64,000 nucleotides of DNA from Gammaproteobacteria bacterium (GCA_026994225.1 JALWRI010000005.1:1-64000), one strand, 5' to 3'; positions 30,815 to 42,270 are shown, counted from the first letter of the stretch. Notes: a model not told the origin generated them from the sequence alone. A program made the numbers and translations.

Positions 30815-31378
30815 TTATCTGCCCCCATTATACCACTTTATGGAGCATCCCATACTCGGGATTTGTTCTTTTGGCCCTTGTCCTGTTTTAGCAATATTTT
30901 GCATCGCTAAAAATAACTCACGTTGCACAGAATCTGGCGCAGTCTCTTTTCGTGATGCGTCTAATCGTCCCCGATATTGTAATTGTAAATGTTGATTGTA
31001 TCCAAAAAAATCAGGAGTACATACTGCACCATATTGTTTTGCAACAGATTGTTCTTTATCCCACAAATAAGGAAAAGAAAAGTGCCATTGCCGTGCTATA
31101 TTTTGCATATTATCAAACGAATCTTCTGTATACTCGGTTGGATCATTTGACATAATTGCCACACTGTTAATACCATATTGTCGTAATTCAGCCGTATCAC
31201 GGACAATACGTGCCAATATTGCTTTAACATAAGGGCAGTGATTACAAATAAACATCACGACTAATCCCTTTTCTCCACAACAATCTTGTAATGACCATTC
31301 TTTTCCATCTACCCCTGGTAATAAAAAATCAGGCGCAGGCAGATTAAATTCACATACTGGTGTTTCTAAACTGACCAT
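30815..31378 (-). CDS. Thioredoxin-like (AhpC/TSA-type) protein
   Basis: A 187-residue protein with a thioredoxin fold. The redox motif is CNHC (Cys45, Cys48) in VVMFICNHCPYVKAI. Later segments match the redoxin family that includes small peroxiredoxin- and TlpA-like proteins (FDNMQNIARQWHFSFPYL, GRLDASRKETAPDSV). No signal peptide is seen, so it is cytosolic. It is divergent from metK. Reductant and substrate are unknown. Confidence 0.8.
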   Translation of the reverse strand: MVSLETPVCEFNLPAPDFLLPGVDGKEWSLQDCCGEKGLVVMFICNHCPYVKAILARIVRDTAELRQYGINSVAIMSNDPTEYTEDSFDNMQNIARQWHFSFPYLWDKEQSVAKQYGAVCTPDFFGYNQHLQLQYRGRLDASRKETAPDSVQRELFLAMQNIAKTGQGPKEQIPSMGCSIKWYNGGR

Positions 31379-31512
31379 ACTTCTTGTTCCTTTTTAGAAA
31401 GAAAATTACAGGATACTCTACTTAAATTTGTCTTAACAGGATAAATAGCGTTACAATCCTCATCTTTATAAATACCGTATATTTTATTATCATCATATAA
31501 AAGGGTCTGAGC

Positions 31513-32670
31513 ATGGGCAAAGAATATTTATTTACATCAGAATCTGTTTCAGAAGGTCATCCTGATAAGATTGCTGATCAAATTTCAGATTCAATTTTAG
31601 ATGCCATTTTAGAGCAAGATCCTCAAGCAAGAGTTGCCTGTGAAACGCTGGTCAATACTGGCATGGTGGTACTTTCTGGAGAAATTACCACCTCTGCCTG
31701 GGTGGATATTCAACAAATTGTCAGAGGTACTATCAAACGCATTGGTTACAATAGTTCAGATATGGGTTTTGATTGGGAATCTTGTGCAATATTAACGTCT
31801 ATTGATAAACAATCTGCCGATATTGCTATGGGAGTTGATGAAACGACTGAACATCAACAAGGTGCAGGGGATCAAGGCTTAATGTTTGGTTATGCCAGTG
31901 ATGAAACCGATGTATTGATGCCAGCACCTATTACCTATGCCCATAAATTAATGCAACGCCAAGCCGATATACGTAAGAAAGGGCTATTACCCTGGTTGCG
32001 TCCTGATGCAAAAAGTCAAGTCACTTTTCACTATAAAGATTATAAACCCGTTGCTATTGATACTATCGTAGTATCTACTCAACATAGCCCTGATGTATCA
32101 CAAAAACAAGTGTATGAAGGTATTATGGAAGAAGTGATTAAACCCTCTATCCCTGCTTCCTTACTAACTAAAAACACCCAATATTTTATTAATCCCACTG
32201 GACGTTTTGTTATTGGTGGTCCAGTAGGTGATTGTGGGCTAACGGGACGAAAAATTATTGTCGATACCTATGGCGGGATGGCACGTCATGGAGGCGGTGC
32301 ATTTTCGGGTAAAGATCCCTCAAAGGTTGATCGCTCCGCTGCATACGCATGTCGTTATGTAGCTAAAAATATTGTCGCTGCGGGATTGGCCAGTCGTTGT
32401 GAAATACAGGTTTCTTATGCTATAGGCGTGGCCGAACCAACATCTATTGCAGTAAATACCTTTGGTACTGAAAAAATTGATAATCAACAACTGATTGCTT
32501 TGATTAAGACACATTTTGATCTACGCCCAAGGGGAGTGATTAATATGCTGGATTTATTACGTCCTATTTATGCAAATACTGCCACATACGGACACTTTGG
32601 TCGAATAGAAGAGACATTTAGCTGGGAACAAACAGATAAAGCCGATATTTTAAAAGAGGCATTACAATAA
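31513..32670 (+). CDS. metK: S-adenosylmethionine synthetase
   Basis: Makes SAM from methionine and ATP. Motifs are [51 protein letters not shown] and YGHFGR near the end. Length is 385 residues. An AAAAGGG ribosome site lies upstream. It starts a methyl-cycle cluster with ahcY and metF. I looked for a SAM riboswitch in the 134-base gap upstream and saw none. Confidence 0.98.
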   Translation: MGKEYLFTSESVSEGHPDKIADQISDSILDAILEQDPQARVACETLVNTGMVVLSGEITTSAWVDIQQIVRGTIKRIGYNSSDMGFDWESCAILTSIDKQSADIAMGVDETTEHQQGAGDQGLMFGYASDETDVLMPAPITYAHKLMQRQADIRKKGLLPWLRPDAKSQVTFHYKDYKPVAIDTIVVSTQHSPDVSQKQVYEGIMEEVIKPSIPASLLTKNTQYFINPTGRFVIGGPVGDCGLTGRKIIVDTYGGMARHGGGAFSGKDPSKVDRSAAYACRYVAKNIVAAGLASRCEIQVSYAIGVAEPTSIAVNTFGTEKIDNQQLIALIKTHFDLRPRGVINMLDLLRPIYANTATYGHFGRIEETFSWEQTDKADILKEALQ

Positions 32671-32790
32671 TACTTTGCACCCTATCAAAGTTTTTGATTA
32701 TTTGCCATAAAAAATAATTACCACAATATGCTATAGCAAACCAACTCGATTTTAACATTAATACATTACCTACACATTATGGAGACAACT

Positions 32791-34083
32791 ATGGCCGACA
32801 CCGATTATAAGGTTGCCGATATTTCACTGGCACAATGGGGACGCAAAGAAGTTACCATTGCTGAGCAAGAAATGCCCGGATTAATGGCATTACGAGAAGA
32901 ATATGCAGGTCAATATCCTTTAAAAGGTGCTCGTATAGCTGGTTGTCTACACATGACGATACAAACTGCCGTATTAATGGAAACACTCATCGCATTAGGA
33001 GCTGAAGTACGTTGGTCATCATGTAATATTTTTTCGACTCAAGATCATGCCGCTGCAGCGATGGCTGCCGTAGGTATTCCTACTTTTGCCTGGAAAGGAG
33101 AAACTGAAGAAGAGTTTTGGTGGTGTATAGAACAAACCATTACAGGGCCTAATAACTGGTACCCTAATCTTATTTTGGATGATGGGGGCGATTTAACGCA
33201 AATTATGCACGAAAAATATCCCCACTTATTAGAACAAGTAAAAGGTTTATCAGAAGAAACCACAACTGGAGTACATCGTTTGTACGAAATGGCAAAAGAA
33301 GGCAGCTTAAAAGTACCTGCTATCAATGTCAATGACTCGGTGACTAAATCTAAATTTGATAATTTATATGGTTGTCGTGAATCACTTTTAGATGGTATTA
33401 AACGGGCAACCGATGTAATGGTTGCAGGAAAAATTGCAGTAGTTTGTGGCTATGGTGATGTCGGTAAGGGTTGTGCTCAGGCTTTTAAGGGTATGGGCGC
33501 AACTGTTTTTATTACTGAAATTGATCCTATCTGTGCCTTACAAGCAGCGATGGAAGGTTATCAAGTGGTCACAATGGAGCAAATGGCCGCTTTGGGGGAT
33601 ATTTTTGTTACCGCCACCGGAAATAAAGATGTGATTACTCATGCCCATATGCAAAAAATGAAAAATGATGCCATTGTATGCAATATTGGTCATTTTGATT
33701 CTGAAATAGATATCGCTTCTTTACGCACTTATAATTGGGATAATATTAAGCCTCAAGTTGATCATATTATATTCCCTGATGGAAAACGTATCATTGTCCT
33801 GGCAGAAGGACGTTTAGTTAATCTTGGTTGTGCTACAGGACATCCTAGTTTTGTTATGTCGGCTTCTTTTACTAATCAGGTTATTGCACAGATTGAATTG
33901 TGGCATCATCATGCCAGCTATGAAAATCAAGTCTATACTCTACCTAAACATTTAGATGAAAAAGTAGCTCGTTTACATTTACAAAAAATAGGTGCTAAAT
34001 TAACAACATTAACTGAGCAGCAAGCGAGTTATCTTAACCTGGATATAAATGGTCCTTATAAACCTGAGCATTATCGCTACTAA
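32791..34083 (+). CDS. ahcY: Adenosylhomocysteinase (S-adenosylhomocysteine hydrolase)
   Basis: Hydrolyses SAH to adenosine and homocysteine using bound NAD. Motifs are [16 protein letters not shown], the NAD loop [17 protein letters not shown] and [13 protein letters not shown], and the C-terminal [18 protein letters not shown]. The frame is open from 32779, but GGAG at 32781-32784 is a ribosome site for the ATG at 32791, giving 430 residues. It forms an activated-methyl-cycle cluster with metK and metF. Confidence 0.97.
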   Translation: MADTDYKVADISLAQWGRKEVTIAEQEMPGLMALREEYAGQYPLKGARIAGCLHMTIQTAVLMETLIALGAEVRWSSCNIFSTQDHAAAAMAAVGIPTFAWKGETEEEFWWCIEQTITGPNNWYPNLILDDGGDLTQIMHEKYPHLLEQVKGLSEETTTGVHRLYEMAKEGSLKVPAINVNDSVTKSKFDNLYGCRESLLDGIKRATDVMVAGKIAVVCGYGDVGKGCAQAFKGMGATVFITEIDPICALQAAMEGYQVVTMEQMAALGDIFVTATGNKDVITHAHMQKMKNDAIVCNIGHFDSEIDIASLRTYNWDNIKPQVDHIIFPDGKRIIVLAEGRLVNLGCATGHPSFVMSASFTNQVIAQIELWHHHASYENQVYTLPKHLDEKVARLHLQKIGAKLTTLTEQQASYLNLDINGPYKPEHYRY

Positions 34084-34109
34084 TTATTATTTACTATCTG
34101 GAATTTTAC

Positions 34110-34946
34110 ATGAGTACAACGCCTGTTTTCAGTTTTGAATTTTTTCCACCTAAGACCAATAAAGGACGAGATAATCTTATTTCTACTTTACAAACGTTAG
34201 GAGAATTAAAACCTCGTTACTTTTCTGTAACTTATGGAGCAGGTGGAAGTACACAAGATGGGACATTAGATACTATTCTTACCATTCAAAAAGCAGGATT
34301 TAATGCTGCGCCACATATTTCCTGCATAGGTTCTAGTCGAGAAACCATGCATCAATTACTTACACAATATAAAGATCAAGGTATTAACCATTTAGTTGCA
34401 CTGCGTGGTGATCTTCCTTCGGGTTCACTGGGTGTAGGCGATTTTCCGTATGCCAATACTTTAGTTGAATTTATCCGAGAACAAAGTGGTGAACATTTTT
34501 ATATTGAAGTTGCCGCTTATCCCGAATATCATCCTCAATCCCCTTCACCTCAAATAGATTTTGAAAATTTTAAACGTAAAGTTGATGCCGGTGCAAATAG
34601 TGCTATTACCCAATATTTTTACAATATTGATGCGTATTTTCACTTTTTGAACCGTTGTGAACAAGCAAACATTACTATTCCTATTATCCCTGGTATTATG
34701 CCTATCAGCAATTATGCGCGCTTAGCCCGTTTTTCTGATATGTGCGGGGCAGAAATTCCACGCTGGATAAGAAAACAACTAGAAAGCTATCAAGATGATA
34801 CTGCTTCTATACAATCTTTTGGATTAGATGTGGTGACTAATATCTGTCAAAAATTACTTGATGCACACGTACCAGGTTTACATTTTTACTCACTTAACCA
34901 GGTAGAACCTACCTTATCATTATGGAAACGTTTGCAACTTTCGTAA
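34110..34946 (+). CDS. metF: 5,10-methylenetetrahydrofolate reductase
   Basis: A FAD enzyme that makes 5-methyl-THF for methionine synthesis. It begins FSFEFFPPKTNKGRDNL, followed by VTYGAGGSTQDGTLDTI, HLVALRGDLPSG, FYIEVAAYPEYHPQSPS and ITQYFYNIDAYFHF. Length is 278 residues. It follows ahcY by 26 bases. Confidence 0.97.
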   Translation: MSTTPVFSFEFFPPKTNKGRDNLISTLQTLGELKPRYFSVTYGAGGSTQDGTLDTILTIQKAGFNAAPHISCIGSSRETMHQLLTQYKDQGINHLVALRGDLPSGSLGVGDFPYANTLVEFIREQSGEHFYIEVAAYPEYHPQSPSPQIDFENFKRKVDAGANSAITQYFYNIDAYFHFLNRCEQANITIPIIPGIMPISNYARLARFSDMCGAEIPRWIRKQLESYQDDTASIQSFGLDVVTNICQKLLDAHVPGLHFYSLNQVEPTLSLWKRLQLS

Positions 34947-34952
34947 ACTACC

Positions 34953-34997
34953 CGCACCTTCTAGGTGCGAGATTGCATGTGCTTTTTTAAAAGCACA
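34953..34997. terminator. Two tandem hairpins between metF and the malic enzyme gene
   Basis: The first hairpin is CGCACCT-TCT-AGGTGCG (34953-34969). The second is TGTGCTTTT-TT-AAAAGCACA (34978-34997), a perfect 9-bp stem. They lie between two convergent genes and probably terminate transcription from both sides. Confidence 0.65.
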
Positions 34998-35021
34998 GCC
35001 ACTACCTTTCACTAACAGTGA

Positions 35022-36311
35022 TTAACTGATTTCTTGTTCCCAAATATGCTCTATATGTTGATATTTTTCAGGTATTTTTTGGCTTGCAACACCACTTTGT
35101 TGTGCAGCAAAAGCCACCGCAGCAGGCACTATATCAGCTAAACGAGGATCAAAGGGTTTAGGAATAATATATTCTTTACCAAACTTTAACTCAGTTAACT
35201 GATAGGCTTGTAATACAGCATTAGGAGTAGGTAAACGGGCTATTTGTGCTAAGGCTTTTACAGCTGCTATTTTCATCTCATCATTAATGATCGTTGCTCT
35301 AACATCTAATGCTCCCCGAAAGATAAACGGAAATCCTAATACATTATTCACTTGATTAGGATAATCAGAACGCCCCGTTGCCATAATCATATCATCTCTA
35401 CAGGCTAACGCTAAATGAGGGGATATTTCTGGATCAGGATTTGATAAAGCAAAAACAATCGGTTTTTTAGCCATACTTTGTAACATACTTGTATCTACTA
35501 AATTTGCCCCTGAAACCCCAATAAAAATATCTGCATCTTGCATTGCATCGGCCAAACTACTATGCTGCGGATCAATGCTTTCTGCTGGCACAGCAAATTC
35601 TGCCTTATATTTATTAACCCCTTCACGTCCTTGATATACAATACCTTTACGATCAACGAGCATAATCTGCTGCGCGCCTAATAAACGTAATAAGCGAGCA
35701 GAAGAAATGCCTGCTGCACCCGCTCCCAAACATACAATTTTAGCTTCTGCTAATGTTTTTCCTTGAATACGTAAGGCATTAAGTAATCCTGCACACACAA
35801 TAATCGCTGTACCATGTTGATCATCATGGAAAACAGGAATATTTAACTGTTCTATTAAGGCTTTTTCAATTTCAAAACAATGTGGAGCTGCAATATCTTC
35901 TAAATTAATACCACCAAAAGTAGGGGCTATATGAGTTACGGTTTCAATAAATTGAGCCACCGAACTCGCTTCCACTTCAATATCAAAGACATCAATATTA
36001 GCAAAGCGTTTAAATAACACCCCTTTTCCTTCCATTACTGGCTTTCCCGCTAATGCGCCGACATTGCCTAAACCTAATACGGCACTACCATCGGTAATCA
36101 CTGCAACAAGATTTCCTTTACTGGTGTAACGGTAGGCATCTTCTGGACAGGCCGCAATTTTTCTAACTGGCTCTGCAACACCTGGTGTATAGGCTAATGA
36201 TAAATCTTGTTGGGTATCACAGGGTTTCGTTGCATTGACTGCAATTTTACCCACTGGGGCGCAGGCATGATAGTCTAATGCTTGTTGTTTAAGAGTTGCT
36301 TGCTCTGCCAT
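35022..36311 (-). CDS. NAD(P)-dependent malic enzyme, short form
   Basis: Decarboxylates malate to pyruvate. Motifs are LAYTPGVAEPVRKIA, GDLVAVITDGSAVLGLGN-like NLVAVITDGSAVLGLG, INLEDIAAPHCFEIE, FHDDQHGTAIIVCAG and the nucleotide loop VCLGAGAAGISSARLL. At 429 residues it is only the catalytic module and lacks the phosphotransacetylase-like domain of E. coli MaeB. It is separated from rpmE by a strong terminator. Confidence 0.93.
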   Translation of the reverse strand: MAEQATLKQQALDYHACAPVGKIAVNATKPCDTQQDLSLAYTPGVAEPVRKIAACPEDAYRYTSKGNLVAVITDGSAVLGLGNVGALAGKPVMEGKGVLFKRFANIDVFDIEVEASSVAQFIETVTHIAPTFGGINLEDIAAPHCFEIEKALIEQLNIPVFHDDQHGTAIIVCAGLLNALRIQGKTLAEAKIVCLGAGAAGISSARLLRLLGAQQIMLVDRKGIVYQGREGVNKYKAEFAVPAESIDPQHSSLADAMQDADIFIGVSGANLVDTSMLQSMAKKPIVFALSNPDPEISPHLALACRDDMIMATGRSDYPNQVNNVLGFPFIFRGALDVRATIINDEMKIAAVKALAQIARLPTPNAVLQAYQLTELKFGKEYIIPKPFDPRLADIVPAAVAFAAQQSGVASQKIPEKYQHIEHIWEQEIS

Positions 36312-36345
36312 AAAAATACCTATTTTTTTTCTATCCTAACGCATA

Positions 36346-36371
36346 AAAAAAGGCGCCGCAGCGCCTTTTTT
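36346..36371 (-). terminator. Strong terminator after rpmE
   Basis: Perfect stem of AAAAAAGGCGC and GCGCCTTTTTT around a CGCA loop, with A- and T-runs on the two sides. It ends the rpmE transcript leftward; the run on the + strand makes it potentially bidirectional. Confidence 0.85.
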
Positions 36372-36399
36372 CTGTAAAACAGTATGTACTTATCCAGCC

Positions 36400-36609
36400 T
36401 TACTTTCTTACGCCATACTTCTTACGGAATTTATCTAAACGTCCTGCAGTATCGACCAATTTTTGTTTTCCTGTATAAAATGGATGACAAGCTGAACAAA
36501 CATCAACCAGAAGTTCTGGCTTACCTAGTGTAGAACGGCTGGTGAATGTATTACCACAACTACAGGTTACTGCAACTTTTGCATAATTTGGATGAATACC
36601 TTCTTTCAT
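36400..36609 (-). CDS. rpmE: 50S ribosomal protein L31, zinc-binding form
   Basis: A 69-residue ribosomal protein starting [20 protein letters not shown]. Zinc cysteines are at 16, 18, 38 and 41 (CSC and CSAC), so this is the C+ form, not the zinc-free paralogue. HPFYTGKQK is also typical. It appears to be transcribed alone: a terminator follows and norD ends 147 bases upstream. Confidence 0.97.
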   Translation of the reverse strand: MKEGIHPNYAKVAVTCSCGNTFTSRSTLGKPELLVDVCSACHPFYTGKQKLVDTAGRLDKFRKKYGVRK

Positions 36610-36755
36610 GAACTTAACCCTTTAAATCAAACCAATAGCAGTTGTTATTATCCTGACCCGATACTGAATATACCAGACAGTCGTAGCAAAACAGTAACAA
36701 AAGCCCCAGTGTCAAAGCCGAGCATTATACGCTATGAAGATTACCATATCAATGA

Positions 36756-38612
36756 TTATTTTTGAGCCGTCAAACGAGCATATAATAATGGTAAGGATTC
36801 GGGTAATTGTTGTGGTTTTTTTATTACTACATATGAATTTTGACCAAAAATATAAGGTAAATAATCCCGTGCATATTGATCGATAGTAATACAAAACACT
36901 TGCATCCCTAATTTACGGGCTTCAGACAAAGCATGACGGGTATCTTCTACACCATAACGCCCCTCATATTTATCCATATCATTAGGTTTACCATCGGTTA
37001 ATAATAATAATAAACGTTGTTGACTACTTTCTTGCAATAACATCTTTGTCGCTTTACGAATAGCCGCTCCCATTCGGGTATAATATCCTGGTTGAATTGC
37101 TGCAATACGGCCACGTGTGTGGGCATTATACTTTTCTTTAAAATGTTTCAAGATATGAAAATAAATCTTTTCTCGCCGTCTGGAAGAAAAACCTGCAATC
37201 GCAAAACGATCTTGACTAGCATGTAAACTTTCACTGAATAAAAACAAACTCTCTTTTATCACATCAATAACCCGTGCATGATTAGAAATCCAGGCATCTG
37301 TTGATAATGATAAATCTGCCAATAATAAACAAGATAGATCTTTTGTTCCTGGATTAATATGACAATATAAATCCGGTTGCTGCATTTTGTGTCCGCTATG
37401 ACGTTCCCCTACATAATCAATATAGGCATCAATATCAATATCATCTCCTTCACTTTGCCGTTTATACATAATTCGTTTAGGGATCAATGACGTAAACTGC
37501 TGGCGCAAACGTTGAGCAGTAGATTGTAATTTTTTCGGCAATTCACAAGGAATAATATCGGTATTATTTTGTATTAGCAAGGCACAATAATCTACTTGTA
37601 ATAGTAACTTTTTATAATCCCATTCAGGAAATAATTCTTCTGCTATTAATGGTATATCTTCCTCATCTTCAAAAGCTGCTAAATCCATATCTAATTGTAC
37701 TTGTCCTGCCTGTCCTTCTTCATCACGCGTAACACTTAATATATCTAAATCTTTTGCTGTATCGTTTGCATTATCATCATCTTCCTCATTAATGCTACGA
37801 TTTGCTGGCGTATATTCTGCATGAGCAAAAATACTTTCAAAACGAAATAACATTAAGCCTGATTTAGATTGCTGATTTTCTACCCGTTCAGCTTGATGTT
37901 TTTGATTATCCTTTGCTTGTTTTGTTGGCTTCTTTTTTCTTGCTTTCTTTACTTTTGTTTGCTTGCCTGTGGTATTTGACAAATAGCAAACAGATTGAGG
38001 CGGTGAAGGATGAGGCCAAAGTAATACCGGATAAGGTGGTTTTGTTGCTATGGGTAATTGTGTTACTGAACCAGGTTGTAATAATGCTTTTTGAATTGCT
38101 TGTTCTTGTCGCTTTTCATCATCTGGTAACTGACTTAATGTTGGACGCAATAGCATAATTGCTTTAGTTAGATGTTGATAACGTGCTTGCAAACCAGGAA
38201 ATTGTTTTAAAGTATGTAATGTTAATTGCTGACTAGATAATAACCAGGGTTGTTTATCACTCTCTGCTAATGATTGACTATGTATTGCCGCTAACCAATA
38301 ATACATATCTTGATTTAGGCTTTTATCGGGGAAAATATCAATATATTCAGGCAAATAAAGGCTATCATCTGTTCTCCAACTTAAACTGATATGCGTTTGC
38401 GTTCCTGCTAACTTTTGTAACCAGGATCGCCGACTACGGTATTCTGATACCTGTGCAGCATGTATTGATAAGCCAGCATCTCCTCCTAAAGCTCGAAAAA
38501 AAATTTGTAACCGATATGTTAGCTCTAATAACGAGACTCGTGCCTCACGATAAGTGCTATCTGCTGCTTTACGAATCCAGCGATCCCATAACTGCCCTAC
38601 TTTTTCTTCCAT
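36756..38612 (-). CDS. norD: Nitric oxide reductase activation protein NorD
   Basis: A von Willebrand factor A domain protein needed, with NorQ, to activate the NorCB reductase. The C-terminal VWA domain has a MIDAS-like DLSLS (LLADLSLSTDAW), FAIAGFSSRRREKIYF and LLLLTDGKPNDMDKYEGRYG. The middle is acidic and low in complexity (EEDDDNANDTAKD). A TTG at 38651 opens the frame inside norQ; the ATG at 38612 has an AAGG ribosome site and is preferred (618 residues). Last gene of the leftward nor cluster. Confidence 0.93.
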   Translation of the reverse strand: MEEKVGQLWDRWIRKAADSTYREARVSLLELTYRLQIFFRALGGDAGLSIHAAQVSEYRSRRSWLQKLAGTQTHISLSWRTDDSLYLPEYIDIFPDKSLNQDMYYWLAAIHSQSLAESDKQPWLLSSQQLTLHTLKQFPGLQARYQHLTKAIMLLRPTLSQLPDDEKRQEQAIQKALLQPGSVTQLPIATKPPYPVLLWPHPSPPQSVCYLSNTTGKQTKVKKARKKKPTKQAKDNQKHQAERVENQQSKSGLMLFRFESIFAHAEYTPANRSINEEDDDNANDTAKDLDILSVTRDEEGQAGQVQLDMDLAAFEDEEDIPLIAEELFPEWDYKKLLLQVDYCALLIQNNTDIIPCELPKKLQSTAQRLRQQFTSLIPKRIMYKRQSEGDDIDIDAYIDYVGERHSGHKMQQPDLYCHINPGTKDLSCLLLADLSLSTDAWISNHARVIDVIKESLFLFSESLHASQDRFAIAGFSSRRREKIYFHILKHFKEKYNAHTRGRIAAIQPGYYTRMGAAIRKATKMLLQESSQQRLLLLLTDGKPNDMDKYEGRYGVEDTRHALSEARKLGMQVFCITIDQYARDYLPYIFGQNSYVVIKKPQQLPESLPLLYARLTAQK

Positions 38613-38640
38613 AATATAACCTTCACTCAAGCATAGATAA

Positions 38641-39420
38641 TTATCGTCCAAAACTTGCTAATATTACTTCCATTAATGCTGCGACAGTTTCTTCTTCATC
38701 AGAAAGTGGTTCAGCTAATCCTGCACGACATGCTTCCACTACATCAAATCCTGATTTAATTAACGTTGCGGTATAAACCAATAAACGTGTACTTGCACCT
38801 TCTTCTAAATCATGATCGGTGAGCTTGCGTAACGCATTGGCAATCGAAACCAAACGTTTTGCCATATCTGCATCAAGTTGTGTTTCAGCGATGATAACCT
38901 GCTCTTCTTGTGCTGCGGGTAAATAATCAAATCGAATGGAAAGAAAACGTTGTCGGGTACTCGGTTTTAACCCTTTTAATAAATTCTGATAACCTGGATT
39001 ATATGAAATAACCAACATAAAATTATTCGGCGCATGTAAAATTTCACCAGTACGATCAATCGGTAAAATACGTCTATCATCGGTGAGAGGATGAATGACA
39101 ACAGTAGTATCTTTACGTGCTTCCACAATTTCATCTAAATAACAAATACCACCATTACGTACTGCTCGTGTTAAAGGACCATCATTCCAAATGGTTTCTC
39201 CATCACCAATTAAATACCGCCCCACCAAATCTGATGCCGTCAAATCATCATGGCATGACACCGTATAGACAGGTAATTGTAATTGATTTGCCATATGTTG
39301 AATAAAGCGAGTTTTACCACATCCTGTTGGCCCTTTAATTAATAATGGTAATTGTCGCTGATAGGCATGTTCAAATAATGCTATTTCATTATGTTGCGGT
39401 AAATAAAAAGGAGTATCCAT
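38641..39420 (-). CDS. norQ: NO reductase activation AAA+ ATPase NorQ
   Basis: A MoxR-type AAA+ ATPase that acts with NorD to insert the non-heme iron or otherwise activate NO reductase. Walker A is KGPTGCGKTR (about residues 29-38), Walker B is ICYLDEIVEARKDT, and the sensor region is NFMLVISYNPGYQNLLK. Length is 259 residues. It lies between the norF-like gene and norD. Confidence 0.94.
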   Translation of the reverse strand: MDTPFYLPQHNEIALFEHAYQRQLPLLIKGPTGCGKTRFIQHMANQLQLPVYTVSCHDDLTASDLVGRYLIGDGETIWNDGPLTRAVRNGGICYLDEIVEARKDTTVVIHPLTDDRRILPIDRTGEILHAPNNFMLVISYNPGYQNLLKGLKPSTRQRFLSIRFDYLPAAQEEQVIIAETQLDADMAKRLVSIANALRKLTDHDLEEGASTRLLVYTATLIKSGFDVVEACRAGLAEPLSDEEETVAALMEVILASFGR

Positions 39421-39444
39421 AGTTTTTTTTCCACACTACAATAG

Positions 39445-39704
39445 TTAAAAATAAATAAATGCCAAAATAGCCGTCACTAACAACATATAACATAACATCA
39501 ATATCCGCCATCGAATACGGCTGACAAATTTTAACCCCATAAAATTATCAATAATCAGTTCTCCTTTAATCAATATAGTGCCAAATATCATAGCACTGGT
39601 AAGATGATGGCTAGTTATTACATCACTTTTCCCTATCCATGCTGATAATATTGTTAATGCTAATAAGATTAGCCATGTTAATGATAAAAAAAAATGTGAG
39701 ACAT
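39445..39704 (-). CDS. norF: NorF-like / cytochrome oxidase subunit IV-like membrane protein, frame broken at a T9 run
   Basis: From an ATG at 39704 the minus frame reads MSHIFFYH then stops after a run of nine T (39686-39694 as A on the + strand). One extra T would continue into a long second frame that reads LSLTWLILLALTILSAW, then a second helix TSAMIFGTILIKG with ELIIDNFMGLKF, then a third helix ending LAFIYF (stop 39445). This is the three-helix pattern of NorF/COX4-like proteins, in the right place after norE. The second frame has no ATG, GTG or TTG before its middle. It is therefore a sequencing or assembly indel, a recent frameshift, or a gene read by slippage. Confidence 0.7.
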
Positions 39705-39721
39705 ACTTATATACTGCCTTA

Positions 39722-40288
39722 TTACGGTAAAATATATACTAGTGGAAATAAAATAATCCACACTAAATCTACCATGTGCCAATAGGATGCACCGGTTTCT
39801 ATTCCTACCATAGATTGACTATTATATCCCCCGTTATAGGCTTTTACTGTTACTGCTGATAAAATAATTAACCCCATCACTACATGCATAAAATGAAAAG
39901 CCGTAAGTGAAAGATAAAACATATAGAATAAATTACTATCCAAACCAATACCTTGTGAAAAGATATGTTGATACTCTATAGACTTAATAACTAAAAAACC
40001 TATTCCACACACTATTGCAGCAAGCAACCATCGTACAGATTGTTTAACTTTATTTTCTTGCATTGCTAAAACACTTAAAGCTACAAAATAACTGCTGGTA
40101 ATTAAAGTAATAGTATTGAGTGTACCAGATGTTTTATCTAAACTTTTTTGCGACAATAAAAATAATTCTGGATGTTGATTTTTTGCTACGGCATAGACAA
40201 TAAAAAAAATAGCAAATACTAATAGCTCTGCAAAAATAAAAATCCAAATAGCCAAATCACCTGGTAAATGAATATTTTTTTTTAACAT
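39722..40288 (-). CDS. norE: NorE-like heme-copper oxidase subunit III family protein
   Basis: A 188-residue membrane protein with about five helices, matching the short subunit III family that includes NorE. Features are GDLAIWIFIFAELLVFAIFF near the N-terminus, a conserved FHFMHVVMGLI and the terminal ASYWHMVDLVWIILFPLVYI. NorE is not essential for NorCB activity in model species but supports growth under NO. It has no clear ribosome site and is separated from norB by a large hairpin. The norF-like frame follows. Confidence 0.88.
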   Translation of the reverse strand: MLKKNIHLPGDLAIWIFIFAELLVFAIFFIVYAVAKNQHPELFLLSQKSLDKTSGTLNTITLITSSYFVALSVLAMQENKVKQSVRWLLAAIVCGIGFLVIKSIEYQHIFSQGIGLDSNLFYMFYLSLTAFHFMHVVMGLIILSAVTVKAYNGGYNSQSMVGIETGASYWHMVDLVWIILFPLVYILP

Positions 40289-40308
40289 AACATTTTATAT
40301 AAAATAAA

Positions 40309-40350
40309 AAAGCATAAATACCCTATACATGGATACAGTATTTATGCTTT
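40309..40350 (-). terminator. Long hairpin between norB and norE
   Basis: A perfect 13-bp stem: AAAGCATAAATAC (40309-40321) with GTATTTATGCTTT (40338-40350), loop of 16 bases. On the minus strand a T-rich stretch (TTTTTATTTT) follows. It lies between norB and norE and probably limits read-through from norCB into norE-norF-norQD, or stabilises the norCB mRNA 3' end. Confidence 0.65.
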
Positions 40351-40382
40351 ATTTAGATCAATCGAATTACTGGAAAAAACGT

Positions 40383-41780
<1,398 letters not shown>

Positions 41781-42215
41781 TTACCCTTTTATATTAGGTG
41801 GCCAATTATTAGTATCTATTTCAGATGTCCACTTTAGAAATTCTGCAACGGCTTCTAATTCTTCATCAGATAAATTAAATTGAGGCATACTTCTTCTTCC
41901 TGGAATACCTTCTTTGGGTCGAGTCTTGATAAATGCCATGATAGCAGCAGTACTATTACCAAAGCGTTTATAGACATTACCTAATTCTGGAGCAAAATAG
42001 GCTCCTTCACCTAATAGTGTATGGCAACCAATACAATTATTGTCTTCCCAAACTTTTTTTCCTAACGCTACTTTTTCAGTAATATTTTCCCTATGATCCC
42101 GTTTATGTGAGGACTGCACTGTATCAAAGGTCAGGCCAAGAAATAACAGGAAAAAGAATAAACTTCCCCCATAAAATATATTTCTTGCCATAATTTTAGT
42201 GAAAACTTCACTCAT
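41781..42215 (-). CDS. norC: Nitric oxide reductase cytochrome c subunit NorC
   Basis: A membrane-anchored c-type cytochrome that feeds electrons to NorB. One N-terminal helix is followed by CIGCH (Cys61-His65) in NNCIGCHTLLGEGAYFAPEL and an axial Met near residue 110 (RRSMPQFNLSD). A TTG at 42224 opens the frame; the ATG at 42215 has AAGGAG nine bases upstream and is preferred (144 residues). First gene of the leftward nor run, with an FNR-type box upstream. Confidence 0.96.
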   Translation of the reverse strand: MSEVFTKIMARNIFYGGSLFFFLLFLGLTFDTVQSSHKRDHRENITEKVALGKKVWEDNNCIGCHTLLGEGAYFAPELGNVYKRFGNSTAAIMAFIKTRPKEGIPGRRSMPQFNLSDEELEAVAEFLKWTSEIDTNNWPPNIKG

Positions 42216-42248
42216 AATGGACAACTCCTTTTAATCAAAAAACAAAAA

Positions 42249-42270
42249 CGTATTGCAAAATTGTAATACG
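42249..42270. repeat. Near-perfect palindrome in the norC leader
   Basis: CGTATTGCAA and TTGTAATACG around a 2-base AA centre form a 10-bp inverted repeat with one G-T wobble. It lies between the norC start and its predicted transcription start. It may be an operator or an mRNA hairpin. It shares GTATTGCAA with the palindrome near 14383-14399. Confidence 0.5.

Noticed and set aside
31379-31512. Possible SAM riboswitch upstream of metK
   Set aside because: I looked for the core motifs and stems of SAM and SAH riboswitches and saw none. The same holds for the metK-ahcY gap.
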